A stretch of DNA of 64,000 bases from Brenneria rubrifaciens (lineage in GTDB: Bacteria; Pseudomonadota; Gammaproteobacteria; Enterobacterales; Enterobacteriaceae), in the NCBI RefSeq assembly GCF_005484945.1, contig NZ_CP034035.1, positions 3,720,001-3,784,000 of the forward strand, written 5' to 3'. The translations under genes and the position numbers were made by a program. The notes beneath the pieces were generated by a model that was not told the origin of the DNA, searched no databases, and saw nothing but the letters and a program-made list of their open reading frames with translations. This document shows, in pieces, positions 36,377 through 44,768 of the stretch. The stretch's first letter is position 1. Every line of letters begins with the position of its first letter.

Positions 36377-37282
36377 CTACGACATCTTCAGGTGTCCTTT
36401 CTGCGCTTCCGGCACCGCCGAAACCGGGTCCAGATGAATAATAATGTCGGAGCCTGGAAATTGCTTGAGCAACGCCTGCTCTATGTCGTCGGCAATTTGA
36501 TGAGATTGCACCAGCGGCAGAGCGTCGTCCATCTCCAGGTGCAATTGAATAAAGCGGGTCTGACCGGAGCGCCGGGTTCGTAAATCGTGTGCACCGCGAA
36601 TACCCGGCCAGTTGGAGACAATCCTGACAATCATGTTACGTTCTGCATCCGGCAAGGCGTGATCCAACAGCGTCTGTACGGCCTCATAACCCATACGTAG
36701 TGCGCTGTATAAAATATAGACGCCGATACCCAGCGCGAATAACGCATCGGCGCGGGTGATGCCTTTCCAGCTCAATGCCAACGCAACCAGAATCGCACCG
36801 TTCATCAACAGGTCAGACTGATAGTGCAGCATATCCGCACGCACCGCCTGACTATGAGTACGCTTAACCACCCACCGCTGGAAAGACACCAGCAGCAACG
36901 TTGACAGCAACGCAATCACCGTTACCCACATCCCCACTTCCGGGGCACGCAGCGTCTGAGGATCTATTATATGCCGCAAGCCGGTGAGTATCAGAAACAG
37001 CGCAGAACCGGAAATAAACATACTCTGCGCCAGCGCCGCCAGTGATTCGGCCTTGCCGTGACCAAATGCGTGTTCAAAATCCGCTGGCTGAAGCGAGTAG
37101 CGAACCGCCAGCAGGTTGATCAGCGAAGCGGCAATATCAACCAAAGAATCCACCAGTGAGGCCAGCAGGCTTACCGATCCTGTGTACCACCACGCAAAAA
37201 CTTTCATGGTAAACAAAAGCAGCGCAACAGCCGTGGCGCCAAGCGCTGCCGTCGTCACCAGACGCGCATACTGTGAATTCAT
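36377..37282 (-). CDS. fieF: Cation-efflux pump FieF (YiiP)
   Basis: FieF is a cation diffusion facilitator that exports Zn2+/Fe2+ in exchange for protons. The 301 residues have six membrane segments, metal-site aspartates in [17 protein letters not shown] and [15 protein letters not shown], and the cytoplasmic zinc domain ([21 protein letters not shown]). It precedes pfkA as in E. coli and starts 11 bases after sotB, suggesting a sotB-fieF operon here. Confidence 0.96.
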   Translation of the reverse strand: MNSQYARLVTTAALGATAVALLLFTMKVFAWWYTGSVSLLASLVDSLVDIAASLINLLAVRYSLQPADFEHAFGHGKAESLAALAQSMFISGSALFLILTGLRHIIDPQTLRAPEVGMWVTVIALLSTLLLVSFQRWVVKRTHSQAVRADMLHYQSDLLMNGAILVALALSWKGITRADALFALGIGVYILYSALRMGYEAVQTLLDHALPDAERNMIVRIVSNWPGIRGAHDLRTRRSGQTRFIQLHLEMDDALPLVQSHQIADDIEQALLKQFPGSDIIIHLDPVSAVPEAQKGHLKMS

Positions 37283-37292
37283 AAGGTTCTCT

Positions 37293-38480
37293 TCAGTTTA
37301 TCACCGTATTGTTTAACACACGGGCATAGCGATTAAACGTGAAAATACACCATCCCAGCGCAACCACGCTCAGGGCTGCGCCAATGAAACCGACCTCCGT
37401 CAGATTCATATGGATAATCACCTGATTGCCCAGCAGTGCGCCAGCGCCAATGCCGATATTATAGATGCCGGAATAGAGCGACATGGCAACGTCTGTCGCA
37501 TCCGGCGCCAGCGTCAACACTTTGACCTGCATCCCCAGACTCAGCGCCATAATAGCTATCCCCCACACCACGCAAAGCAGCGAGACGCTCCATCCGCTGA
37601 ACGACAAGGGTAGCAGCAACATTAGACACAGCGTCAAAGACGCAATCGACGTGATCAGGAACCCGGAAGGATATCGGCTGCTATAGCGGCTAAAGATGAT
37701 GCTACCAATAATTCCGGCGCCGCCAAACACCAGCAGCAGCATGGTGATGAAGTTTTCACTCAGTAACGCCACTTTTTGGATGAAAGGTTCAATATAGCTG
37801 TAAGCAGTGAAATGCGCGGTAATCGTCACCACCGTCAAACCAAAAATACAGAGTAACGCAGGACGTTTAAACATTACCGGCAAGCTTTTTAACGAACCAG
37901 AATGCGTGCTGGGAAGCACGGGCAACAGCTTCATCATGACCAGCATAACCGCAGCAGCCACCACGCCAATAATTAAGAACGTACTGCGCCAGCCCAGATA
38001 TTGACCAACCACGCGTCCCAGCGGCAACCCCAGTACCATCGCCAACGCCGTGCCGGTCGCCAGCAGGCTCAAAGCCTGCGCTTTTTTATCCGCAGGCGCC
38101 AGACGCACCGCCAATGACGCGGTTATCGACCAGAAAACCGCGTGAGACAACGCCACGCCAATACGGGCGATCACCAATACCCAGAAATTCCACGCGATGC
38201 CGGATAGCAGGTTACTGACAGCAAACAAGATAAAAATTTTAATCAGCAAACCACGCCGCTCCATGTCACTGGACAGCAACATGCAGGGTAACGACGCCAC
38301 CCCGACAATCCAGGCATAGATAGTGATAATCAACCCTACCTGCGCCGCGCTCATCGAAAAGCTGACGGCGATATCTGAAAGTAACGCGACCGGAACAAAC
38401 TCGGCGGTATTAAAAATGAATGCCGCGAGAGAGAGGCTGACAACTCTCAACCAGGCGGCCGATCGGGGAGAACGGGTCAT
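37293..38480 (-). CDS. sotB: Sugar efflux transporter SotB (MFS)
   Basis: SotB (YdeA) exports arabinose, IPTG and related sugars. Starting at [21 protein letters not shown] (395 residues) it matches SotB throughout: [25 protein letters not shown]-like [45 protein letters not shown], and [21 protein letters not shown], with twelve membrane segments. A longer upstream frame lacks homology. sotB is not at this locus in E. coli. Confidence 0.92.
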   Translation of the reverse strand: MTRSPRSAAWLRVVSLSLAAFIFNTAEFVPVALLSDIAVSFSMSAAQVGLIITIYAWIVGVASLPCMLLSSDMERRGLLIKIFILFAVSNLLSGIAWNFWVLVIARIGVALSHAVFWSITASLAVRLAPADKKAQALSLLATGTALAMVLGLPLGRVVGQYLGWRSTFLIIGVVAAAVMLVMMKLLPVLPSTHSGSLKSLPVMFKRPALLCIFGLTVVTITAHFTAYSYIEPFIQKVALLSENFITMLLLVFGGAGIIGSIIFSRYSSRYPSGFLITSIASLTLCLMLLLPLSFSGWSVSLLCVVWGIAIMALSLGMQVKVLTLAPDATDVAMSLYSGIYNIGIGAGALLGNQVIIHMNLTEVGFIGAALSVVALGWCIFTFNRYARVLNNTVIN

Positions 38481-38778
38481 GATATAGGTATCAAAAGTTA
38501 AAGAAAGAATATGCCGCCTTGTTCTGGCAGAGCCTGGCACGGTGGAGCAATGGCACAGAGAAAGTATGATATCGCCGTGTAAAACCGGCGGTCAACGGTG
38601 TTCAGCGTGCTTTTATGAGGGATCAAAAAGCCTGAAAACAGCTTGGGGAACACTCATGAGCATTATTTTTCGTTGATATTCTACTCCTTACTTGTCCCTC
38701 GCACTGTCTTTTTTCGTGCCGTTCTGTGCTAGGAGTCCACCCCCGCGGATCGTTTTTTGACGCTGACGCCCGCATCGT

Positions 38779-38805
38779 AAAAAAACCAGCCGTCACAGGC
38801 TGGCT
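38779..38805 (-). terminator. Intrinsic terminator after hupE
   Basis: On the minus strand AGCCAGCC-TGTGAC-GGCTGGTT is followed by a T-run, 37 bases past the hupE stop. The rest of the 361-base sotB-hupE gap (38481-38841) holds the sotB promoter region and no gene I can see. Confidence 0.85.
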
Positions 38806-38841
38806 TCTCGAGAAATAGCATCAGCACACAGTAGACGGGGA

Positions 38842-39432
38842 CTAAATCAAACTACCCAGTAAACCAAGGCCCAGTACGCAGGAACAGCCCCCGATCAGAC
38901 GCGGCCACCATATCGTCGATTTTGAAGCGATCAGCAGATATCCCATACCCAGCCCCAATAGGTGCAGCAGTGCGGTTGCAATTACCATCCCTGATAATAC
39001 CGCCGCCGAAGGGGAGAGCTCGGCGCCATGAGCCAGGCCATGAAATATCGCAAAGGCGCCGATACTCAGTGCGCCCGCGGCAGACCGCAGCTTCAACTGC
39101 ATCGCCACCATCAGACCGACACCCAGTAACGATGCCGCAACGATATGCTCCGCGGCAAGAATAGCAACTCCCGCCATACCGATCAGCGCCCCGACTAACA
39201 ACAGGGACGTAAACAACACCGGAGCCACCCACCACTTGCGAGTATTCATCGCACTCCATACCCCGACCAGCGTCATCGCAAACAGGTGATCCAAGCCGGT
39301 GAGAGGATGGCTGAACCCTTCCGCAAAGCCAAGCACATGGTGCGTGCCGCCGTCATTTCCGGTGTGAGCGAACACCAGTATCGGAAACAAAGTCACTACC
39401 AATACCAACGCACGTTTGACATTTATGCTCAT
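38842..39432 (-). CDS. HupE/UreJ family nickel/cobalt permease
   Basis: A 196-residue membrane protein with a leader peptide (VLVVTLFPILVFAHTG, probable cleavage after Ala) and about six membrane segments. The family signature histidine/aspartate motifs are present: HPLTGLDHLFAM (HX5DH) near the N-terminus and FAIFHGLAHGAEL later, the proposed metal path. It probably imports Ni2+ or Co2+ for urease, hydrogenase or B12 enzymes; the specific metal cannot be told from sequence. It lies between the CpxQ RNA and sotB, all on the minus strand. Confidence 0.85.
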   Translation of the reverse strand: MSINVKRALVLVVTLFPILVFAHTGNDGGTHHVLGFAEGFSHPLTGLDHLFAMTLVGVWSAMNTRKWWVAPVLFTSLLLVGALIGMAGVAILAAEHIVAASLLGVGLMVAMQLKLRSAAGALSIGAFAIFHGLAHGAELSPSAAVLSGMVIATALLHLLGLGMGYLLIASKSTIWWPRLIGGCSCVLGLGLLGSLI

Positions 39433-39661
39433 ATTTTCCGCCAGAATAATGTTGTTGTAATGAGTTTTACATCCCTATTTAGCTCAAAATTCAGGCGCCT
39501 CATTATGATTTAAATTAATTTTTATGAAAATCAGGCAAGGGAAGAGAAAAAAATAACTTCACCACTTTAATCCGGCGCGGTTTCACTACCCTGCTCATGC
39601 AACATAACTTTCAGGAAGAGCATGGAGGATACATAGGGTGGAAAATACTGGGAAAGCCCCC

Positions 39662-39709
39662 CAAAAAAAAGCCCTCCATCATGGAGGGCAAAAGACAGGG
39701 ATGGTGTAG
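39662..39709 (-). ncRNA. cpxQ: CpxQ-like small RNA (3' UTR of cpxP) with terminator
   Basis: On the minus strand the seed ACACCATCCCTGTCTT (39692-39707) is, as I remember it, identical to the conserved core of enterobacterial CpxQ. It is followed by a GCCCTCC/GGAGGGC hairpin and eight Ts (39663-39689). CpxQ is cut from the cpxP mRNA 3' UTR and represses envelope-protein mRNAs with Hfq. Sequence 5' of about 39709 no longer looks like cpxP, whose coding region would be expected there. The break marks the prophage junction; a second copy of this core should sit at the far end next to cpxP. Confidence 0.8.
39692..39709. other. Probable prophage attachment site (ogr-side end)
   Basis: Host sequence (hupE, CpxQ terminator) lies left and phage sequence right. 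The crossover core is placed at or within the CpxQ core, because homology to the cpxP 3' UTR stops there, while fieF, pfkA and the rest remain in E. coli order. The exact core cannot be fixed without the other end. Confidence 0.6.
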
Positions 39710-39784
39710 AATTTATCCCCGTATCGATATGAAATAAAAGGATTTATTTCTTTCAATGTCCACACGTTGACCACATCGACAAAA

Positions 39785-39815
39785 CGCCCGCAAAACCTGC
39801 GGGCTTTCTTTTTAT
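39785..39815 (+). terminator. Terminator near the phage attachment site
   Basis: GCCCGCA-AAACC-TGCGGGC is followed by TTTCTTTTT on the plus strand and by a shorter T tract on the minus strand. It probably insulates the prophage end from the host. The rest of 39710-39925 is AT-rich with no supported gene. Confidence 0.8.
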
Positions 39816-39925
39816 AGGCAGTAAGATGATGACTCAACTTGATATCAACAAAACCAAACCTAACCCATAACAATAAATACAGAGATATTTGTAAGTAAAT
39901 GTTATAAGTTTACCAAAGGAAAACA

Positions 39926-40753
39926 TTAATAAATTTCTGATCTGTTGACCTTTACATTCAATGAGTATTTATCACACAAAGATTTAACAACGTTAAAGAA
40001 CCAATTCGGCGCTGTTGGTGACACCCTAATCTCCTTGATTAAAGTGGAAAGGTTGATGTCAATATCTGTGCCAAAACTCATTCTTTCACCTCTAATATCT
40101 GTTGAAGGATTATATCCTAATATCCTGACTTCATTTTCGTAAGAATAAAAATGGGCTTTATGCATATATTGTGAAAGAATATGGTCATATGTGAAAGAAT
40201 CATTCTGATGAGAGATATATGCGATTTTAGCAATTATTAATTTATAGTCGGATGACTCAACAATACTGTTTATCAGTCGCTCTAAGTCAGTAACTATACA
40301 AACTGCGCAATCATCACCACCGTATATTTTCCACATCGCCATGCTTTCATGCTCATTGGAATGCCAGCAACTAACATCAATCCATTCATTATATTTATTA
40401 TAAATTACCTCATGACTCATTTCCTTATCAGGGATATCACCAAACACAGTATGATGCACTCTATTATCATATGCTAACGATGCATCTTCACGTAGTTTAT
40501 CATTTTGTTCTTTTTCTTCTTCTGTCAACTTTCTTACTGTGGGCATCGAAAAACTCACTGCTATATCGTACAGCATAGCATCCCCACTCCTTAATAAATC
40601 TGATTCAAATGTTAGACATCCTTCTAATTTATCTTCAAAACAAGACGCCTTAGACAAGAAAATTTTATTTCTATCAATTAAGTCAATGAATTTGGGGAAA
40701 CTCATATATCTTTGCAGTTCGGTAGAGCTATCTAAATCGCCGATAATTTCCAT
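39926..40753 (-). CDS. DUF2971-like cargo protein
   Basis: A 275-residue soluble protein showing the loose pattern of DUF2971: FLSKASCFEDKLEGC near the start, DVSCWHSNEHESMAMWKIYG in the middle, HFYSYENEVRILGY later and EIRVSPTAPNW near the end. It is much richer in A+T than its phage neighbours and lies alone between ogr and the attachment site, with an AT-rich promoter region upstream (40754-40860). This is typical of a moron/cargo gene carried for the lysogen. DUF2971 proteins have no settled function; a phage-defence role is possible but only inference. Confidence 0.65.
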   Translation of the reverse strand: MEIIGDLDSSTELQRYMSFPKFIDLIDRNKIFLSKASCFEDKLEGCLTFESDLLRSGDAMLYDIAVSFSMPTVRKLTEEEKEQNDKLREDASLAYDNRVHHTVFGDIPDKEMSHEVIYNKYNEWIDVSCWHSNEHESMAMWKIYGGDDCAVCIVTDLERLINSIVESSDYKLIIAKIAYISHQNDSFTYDHILSQYMHKAHFYSYENEVRILGYNPSTDIRGERMSFGTDIDINLSTLIKEIRVSPTAPNWFFNVVKSLCDKYSLNVKVNRSEIY

Positions 40754-40896
40754 AACATTTTATTTTTTTTGTGATTACTCATAGCATTAATGTATACATC
40801 TTCAATTATTACACGTCAATCAACCTTATCACTTCATGTTGTGGCACCTAAATTATATAAGTGAAGATGGATGCCCCATTTCGTTGGGGTGATAAT

Positions 40897-41145
40897 CTAC
40901 AGGTTTAAATTAAGCTGATCACGGCCATAGTGTGATGAGGGAAATGCGTCTTTCGGTACAAAGTCCGGTGGCACATCCTCGCATTTGGTGCGGGCTGTAA
41001 CCAGGCGTTCAACGCTGTTAAGCGTCGTAAATGTGATGCTACATTCCAGATTTTGACATTGATGATACTGACGCACGGTCATTTCACTTAGCTGGCGGCT
41101 GGTACGTGTGCGGGCGACTGCGCCGCAGTGAGGGCAAATAAACAT
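40897..41145 (-). CDS. ogr: Ogr/Delta zinc-finger activator of late genes
   Basis: Ogr activates P2 late promoters by binding a TGT-N12-ACA element near -55 and contacting the RNA polymerase alpha subunit. The 82 residues have the family zinc site C-X2-C-X22-C-X4-C (CPHC; Cys30 and Cys35 in HQCQNLEC) and the conserved RTSRQLSEMTVRQYHQCQN. It follows D by 36 bases on the same strand, as in P2. A CCCCA/TGGGG stem-loop lies just past its stop (40874-40889). Confidence 0.95.
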   Translation of the reverse strand: MFICPHCGAVARTRTSRQLSEMTVRQYHQCQNLECSITFTTLNSVERLVTARTKCEDVPPDFVPKDAFPSSHYGRDQLNLNL

Positions 41146-41181
41146 GATTGAATCCCCGGCGGGGTTTGACTCAATTCCATT

Positions 41182-42324
41182 CTAGTCACTTTCTGCTATC
41201 CAGTCAGCAATCTTTGCCTCCAGTTCCAGACGGGAAGTAAAACCGCTCCCATCAATGACATGTTCTATACGTGATATTATCCATTCCTGATTATCAATGT
41301 CTGATTTAAATCCTCTGACTGAAACCGGCACTTCCGGGTAAAGGTCAGCACGGCCACGCGCTAGGGTGATCGAGAATTGCGCCGCGCCGCGTTGGAGTTG
41401 TTGCCATTTCGCTGCCGCAGCACGATTCGCCGCCGTTTCATTCTGATAGGTTTTGCGCAGCACGTAGACATTCCCGTCTTCACCTTCCATATAATCACCT
41501 TCGCGGCTGCTGCTTTTTTCCTGTTTCTTTTTTGCTGTCCGTTTTTTTACGCTGACCTTTTTCTTTTTCCCGAAGTTCAGATCCAGCCAGTAAGCGCGCA
41601 CGCCGGTATAGGCATCACGATCTGCAATGCGGAAACTGTGCCGGTCGCCGCTGGAACGGGTGATTTCAGCCGCTGGTAAGGGCTTACCGGATGCACTGAC
41701 GCCGCCGCCGGGCAGGATAAACAACAAACATCCGTTTTTAATCGTGGCGATAGCGCCCAGCATTTCCGCCATGCGGGTTAAAAACGACATATCGCTTTCT
41801 TGGGTTTGATCTGCATGGTCAATTTCCAGATCCATCAGTTGCGCACTGATTAAGGGCTTTAGGCTGTATCGATGGGCGATTGCCGATACTACACGCTCAA
41901 CCGTTACGTCATGCCAAGACACTTCGCGCTTGACGTTAAATTCGTCACGAAAGTCGGCGCTTCGGGCGGTGATCTCGATGGCGTCCGGTGGCCCTGTGTG
42001 TGCGACCTCATCAACAACAAAAATGCCTTTGTGAACCAGCGCTTCACCCTTCCATCCCAGCGACACGGATAATTCGGCGCCACGCGGCGGCAGGTCAATG
42101 CGTCCGTCCGCATCATCAACGGAAATTGTTAACTGGTCGGCATCAAAGCCCCGGTTATCTGTCATTGAAAGCGAAATCAGTCGTTCATCAAGCAACAGCA
42201 GCGTTTCCCCGCCCATTGTGATGTTAAAGCCTGGAACCTTAACGGCTTCCGTCAGTGCGTTATCAAGATCTGAAAGCCCCGATTTCAGCGTTTGCTGAAT
42301 ATCCGTCAAATTACTGAATGCCAT
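41182..42324 (-). CDS. D: Late control / tail protein gpD
   Basis: gpD is the P2 tail-tip hub protein (gp27-like part of the baseplate). The 380 residues match P2 gpD in length and contain RGAELSVSLGWKG, SDMSFLTRMAEMLGA and the C-terminal NQEWIISRIEHVIDGSGFTSRLELEAK; a lysine-rich linker (KKKKVSVKKRTAKKKQEK) lies near residue 260. In P2 it directly follows U on the same strand, whereas here it is divergent from FI. It starts 57 bases from a symmetric Ogr box. Confidence 0.94.
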   Translation of the reverse strand: MAFSNLTDIQQTLKSGLSDLDNALTEAVKVPGFNITMGGETLLLLDERLISLSMTDNRGFDADQLTISVDDADGRIDLPPRGAELSVSLGWKGEALVHKGIFVVDEVAHTGPPDAIEITARSADFRDEFNVKREVSWHDVTVERVVSAIAHRYSLKPLISAQLMDLEIDHADQTQESDMSFLTRMAEMLGAIATIKNGCLLFILPGGGVSASGKPLPAAEITRSSGDRHSFRIADRDAYTGVRAYWLDLNFGKKKKVSVKKRTAKKKQEKSSSREGDYMEGEDGNVYVLRKTYQNETAANRAAAAKWQQLQRGAAQFSITLARGRADLYPEVPVSVRGFKSDIDNQEWIISRIEHVIDGSGFTSRLELEAKIADWIAESD

Positions 42325-42380
42325 TTTTAACCCCCGGCGCTGATAGTTTCATGCGTGCGCGAAACGACAAACAGCCGTTT

Positions 42381-42402
42381 GTTGTCGCCGATCTGTAACA
42401 AC
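42381..42402. promoter_or_regulatory. Ogr box between D and FI (divergent late promoters)
   Basis: GTTGT-N12-ACAAC matches the Ogr/Delta binding element. Its centre is 80 bases from the FI start and 67 from the D start. Placing transcription starts about 55 bases away on either side gives leaders of roughly 25 and 12 bases. An AATATC -10-like element fits the FI side; TATCAG fits the D side less well. The same box occurs between O and P. Confidence 0.75.
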
Positions 42403-42471
42403 CCTAAGCGCGTGTCTGGCCTGTTGTTTTCGGCGAATATCACGGTGAACTCACTGACGAGGCGGCAAGAA

Positions 42472-43656
42472 ATGACCGACAATTTTTTCCACGGCGTTCG
42501 CGTCCGGGAAAACACCGATCTGGTAACAGCCATCAATGACATTGACTCGACAGTCATTGGTATCGTGGCGGTTGCGAACGATGCAGACCCGGATACGTTT
42601 CCGTTAAATACTCCCGTACTTATCACCCGCGTTAACAATGTGTTGGGTAAGGCCGGCATGACCGGATCGCTTTATAAAAGCCTGAGAGCGATTTCTGACC
42701 AGTGCAGCCCTAAAGTTATTGTGGTGCGAGTGGCTCAGGCTGTTGAAGGGGAAGACAATCCGACGCAATCACAGCTTGTGATTGGCGGCACTGCTGCTGA
42801 TGGTAGCTATACCGGCATATATGCGTTTTTAACGGCAGAACAGAAAACCGGCTATCGCCCGCGTATTCTGGCCGTTCCCGACCACGACACGATCGAGGTT
42901 GCTACACAACTTTGCGTTATCGCGCAGAAACTGCGGGCATTCGTTTACGCGCACTGTCACGGCTGCGAAACCATTGCGGAAGCGAAGGCATACCGCACCA
43001 CACTGAACTATCGCGAAGTGATGACAATCTGGCCCAACTTCATCGCGTACAACCCGTTGACCGGGCAAAACGAAGAATTCCCGGCCACGGCCTATGCCTG
43101 CGGTCTGCGGGCGCTGATCGATAACACCCAGGGTTGGCACAAATCCTTGTCCAACGTTGCTGTTAACAATGTGCTGGGGATTGCAAAAGATGTGTTCTGG
43201 GCGTTGCAGGCGGAAGACAGCGACGCCAACGAACTCAACGCTAACGAGATCACCACGCTGATTAAACGCGACGGGTTCCGATTCTGGGGCAACCGTACCA
43301 CTGATCCCGATAAAGAATACATCTTTGAGGTGTACACCCGCACCGCGCAGATCCTGGCTGACAGTATCGCAGAGGCGCAATTTACCACTGTCGATAAACC
43401 CATGACGCCAGGCAACGTCAAGGACGTGGTCAGCGGCATTGACGCCAAATTACAGGCGCTGGTGACCGCCGGGAAACTGATCGGCGCGGCCTGCTGGTTC
43501 GATATCGAGGACAACCCGACGACCGGGTTACGGCAAGGCAAGTGTATTGTGCGTTACAACTATACGCCCGTGCCGCCGCTGGAAGATCTGAGTCTCTACC
43601 AGACGTTCACCGATCAGTATTTTGAAACAGCTTTTTCTTCATTAGGGGGCGCGTAA
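42472..43656 (+). CDS. FI: Contractile tail sheath protein gpFI
   Basis: gpFI forms the contractile sheath around the P2 tail tube. The start MTDNFFHGVRVRENTDLVTA (394 residues) matches the P2 length of 396; an in-frame extension 39 codons upstream crosses the Ogr box and is rejected. Conserved segments include STVIGIVAVANDADPDTFPL and the C-terminal PPLEDLSLYQTFTDQYFE. First gene of the FI-FII-E-T-U operon, which here runs on the plus strand. Confidence 0.96.
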   Translation: MTDNFFHGVRVRENTDLVTAINDIDSTVIGIVAVANDADPDTFPLNTPVLITRVNNVLGKAGMTGSLYKSLRAISDQCSPKVIVVRVAQAVEGEDNPTQSQLVIGGTAADGSYTGIYAFLTAEQKTGYRPRILAVPDHDTIEVATQLCVIAQKLRAFVYAHCHGCETIAEAKAYRTTLNYREVMTIWPNFIAYNPLTGQNEEFPATAYACGLRALIDNTQGWHKSLSNVAVNNVLGIAKDVFWALQAEDSDANELNANEITTLIKRDGFRFWGNRTTDPDKEYIFEVYTRTAQILADSIAEAQFTTVDKPMTPGNVKDVVSGIDAKLQALVTAGKLIGAACWFDIEDNPTTGLRQGKCIVRYNYTPVPPLEDLSLYQTFTDQYFETAFSSLGGA

Positions 43657-44172
43657 ATGTCCGTACCTAAAAAGCTCCGCCTGTTTACGTGCTACGTGGA
43701 CGGCGACAACCATATCGGGAAGATCCCCAGCGTAACGCTACCTAAAATCACCCGCAAAACGGAAGATTTTCAAGGCGGCGGAATGATTGGCGCCGTTGCT
43801 GTTGATCTCGGCCTGGACTCCGGCGCGCTCGATGCGTCAATGCAGGTCGGCGGCTTTGAGGAACAACTGATCCTGAAATATGGCGGCGACATTGACGAAC
43901 TGAAATTGCGCTTTGTCGGTGAGTTTTACACCGGCGGCACCAGTTCCATCGTTGAAGTTGAGATGCGCGGACGGATCACGGAAATCGACCCCGGCGAATC
44001 AAAACAGGGTGATGACACCAATCACACTTACGCCATCAAAAACACGTATTACAAACTGTCTATTGATGATCAGCCATTGCTTGAATTTGATTTACTCAAT
44101 TTCATTTACAAGCGAAACGGTCAAAACCTGTACCCCGACCGCGTTCGCTCCGCGCTGGGGCTGGGCGGTTAA
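43657..44172 (+). CDS. FII: Tail tube protein gpFII
   Basis: gpFII builds the inner tail tube. The 171 residues (P2: 172) begin MSVPKKLRLFTCYVDGDNHI and include RGRITEIDPGESKQGDD and LEFDLLNFIYKRNGQNL near the end. The ATG abuts the FI stop. A 65-base repeated hairpin element follows 16 bases after the stop. Confidence 0.96.
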   Translation: MSVPKKLRLFTCYVDGDNHIGKIPSVTLPKITRKTEDFQGGGMIGAVAVDLGLDSGALDASMQVGGFEEQLILKYGGDIDELKLRFVGEFYTGGTSSIVEVEMRGRITEIDPGESKQGDDTNHTYAIKNTYYKLSIDDQPLLEFDLLNFIYKRNGQNLYPDRVRSALGLGG

Positions 44173-44188
44173 CCAATAACACTATCAC

Positions 44189-44253
44189 CATGCTGTCGGG
44201 CCGCGGCATAGCGATACCGGCAAACATAGTTATGACTGACTATTCCGGCCAAC
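44189..44253 (+). repeat. Repeated hairpin element, copy after FII
   Basis: This 65-base segment is closely similar to 62098-62161: it begins CATGCTG and ends TGACTATTCCGGCCAAC in both. It folds as CCGG...ATAGTTA-TGAC-TGACTAT...CCGG; the other copy has ATAGTCA, so the stem is conserved while one base changes. Both copies lie just after a late-gene stop codon. Confidence 0.7.
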
Positions 44254-44298
44254 TCTCAATATTTAAACGGTGGCACTCGCCGCCCGGAGATAAAAAAC

Positions 44299-44607
44299 AT
44301 GACTGTAAGCAAAATCACGCTTTCGGTGCCCATCAAGCGCAAGGGCAGCGAAATCACGCAGATTGAAATCACCCCGGCAATTAAGCAGGCCGGATCGCTG
44401 CGCGGGTTGCGGCTGGGTGACGTCATTAACCTGGACTTTGACGCCGTGTCAACGCTGCTAACCCGCGTCACTGCGCCAGCGCTTACCCTGCCCGAAATCG
44501 CCAGCCTGCCGACTTCCGATTTTGTTCGACTGAATGAGGTGTTAGTTCCTTTTTTAGCTCCGCAGGCGCCTGCCGAACAGAGCGAGGCGGAGACGGAGGA
44601 TCAGTAA
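44299..44607 (+). CDS. E: Tail assembly protein gpE
   Basis: gpE is a small tail-assembly protein made alone and as an E-E' frameshift fusion, the P2 counterpart of lambda G/GT, which chaperones the tape measure. The 102 residues end in an acidic tail. A slippery T-TTT-TTA heptamer in the zero frame lies at 44550-44556, and GGAG precedes the ATG. The acidic C-terminal stretch EQSEAETEDQ is translated only without the shift. Confidence 0.88.
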   Translation: MTVSKITLSVPIKRKGSEITQIEITPAIKQAGSLRGLRLGDVINLDFDAVSTLLTRVTAPALTLPEIASLPTSDFVRLNEVLVPFLAPQAPAEQSEAETEDQ

Positions 44608-44768
44608 CCGTCCTGCTGTTTGACCGCGTGGAGGATCTGATAGCAGATATCGCCACAATTTTTCATTGGCCGCCCTCGGAAATGTACGGCATGGAGCTTT
44701 GCGAGCTGATAGCCTGGCGTGAGCGGGCGGCTATCAGAAGTGGAGCCAATAAGGATGAAGAGCCTTGA
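44556..44768 (+). CDS. E': E' extension reached by -1 frameshift from E
   Basis: After a -1 slip on T-TTT-TTA (44550-44556) the frame stays open to TGA at 44766 and encodes VLLFDRVEDLIADIATIFHW, then PPSEMYGMELCELIAWRERA, the typical E' sequence. There is no start codon of its own at the right place. The fusion would run 44299-44768 and overlap the start of T by 14 bases. Confidence 0.85.
   Translation, partial: SSAGACRTERGGDGGSVTVLLFDRVEDLIADIATIFHWPPSEMYGMELCELIAWRERAAIRSGANKDEEP

Noticed and set aside
39679..39873. 64-codon minus-strand frame across the attachment site
   Set aside because: It crosses the CpxQ core and two hairpins; no ribosome site or protein-like pattern. It is not the end of cpxP.
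40833..40853. Possible third Ogr box upstream of the DUF2971 gene
   Set aside because: GTTGT is present, but 12 bases later the sequence is ATATA, not ACAAC.
42355..42471. N-terminal extension of the tail sheath frame to 42355
   Set aside because: It runs across the Ogr box and the inferred promoter, and P2 FI homology and length begin at 42472.
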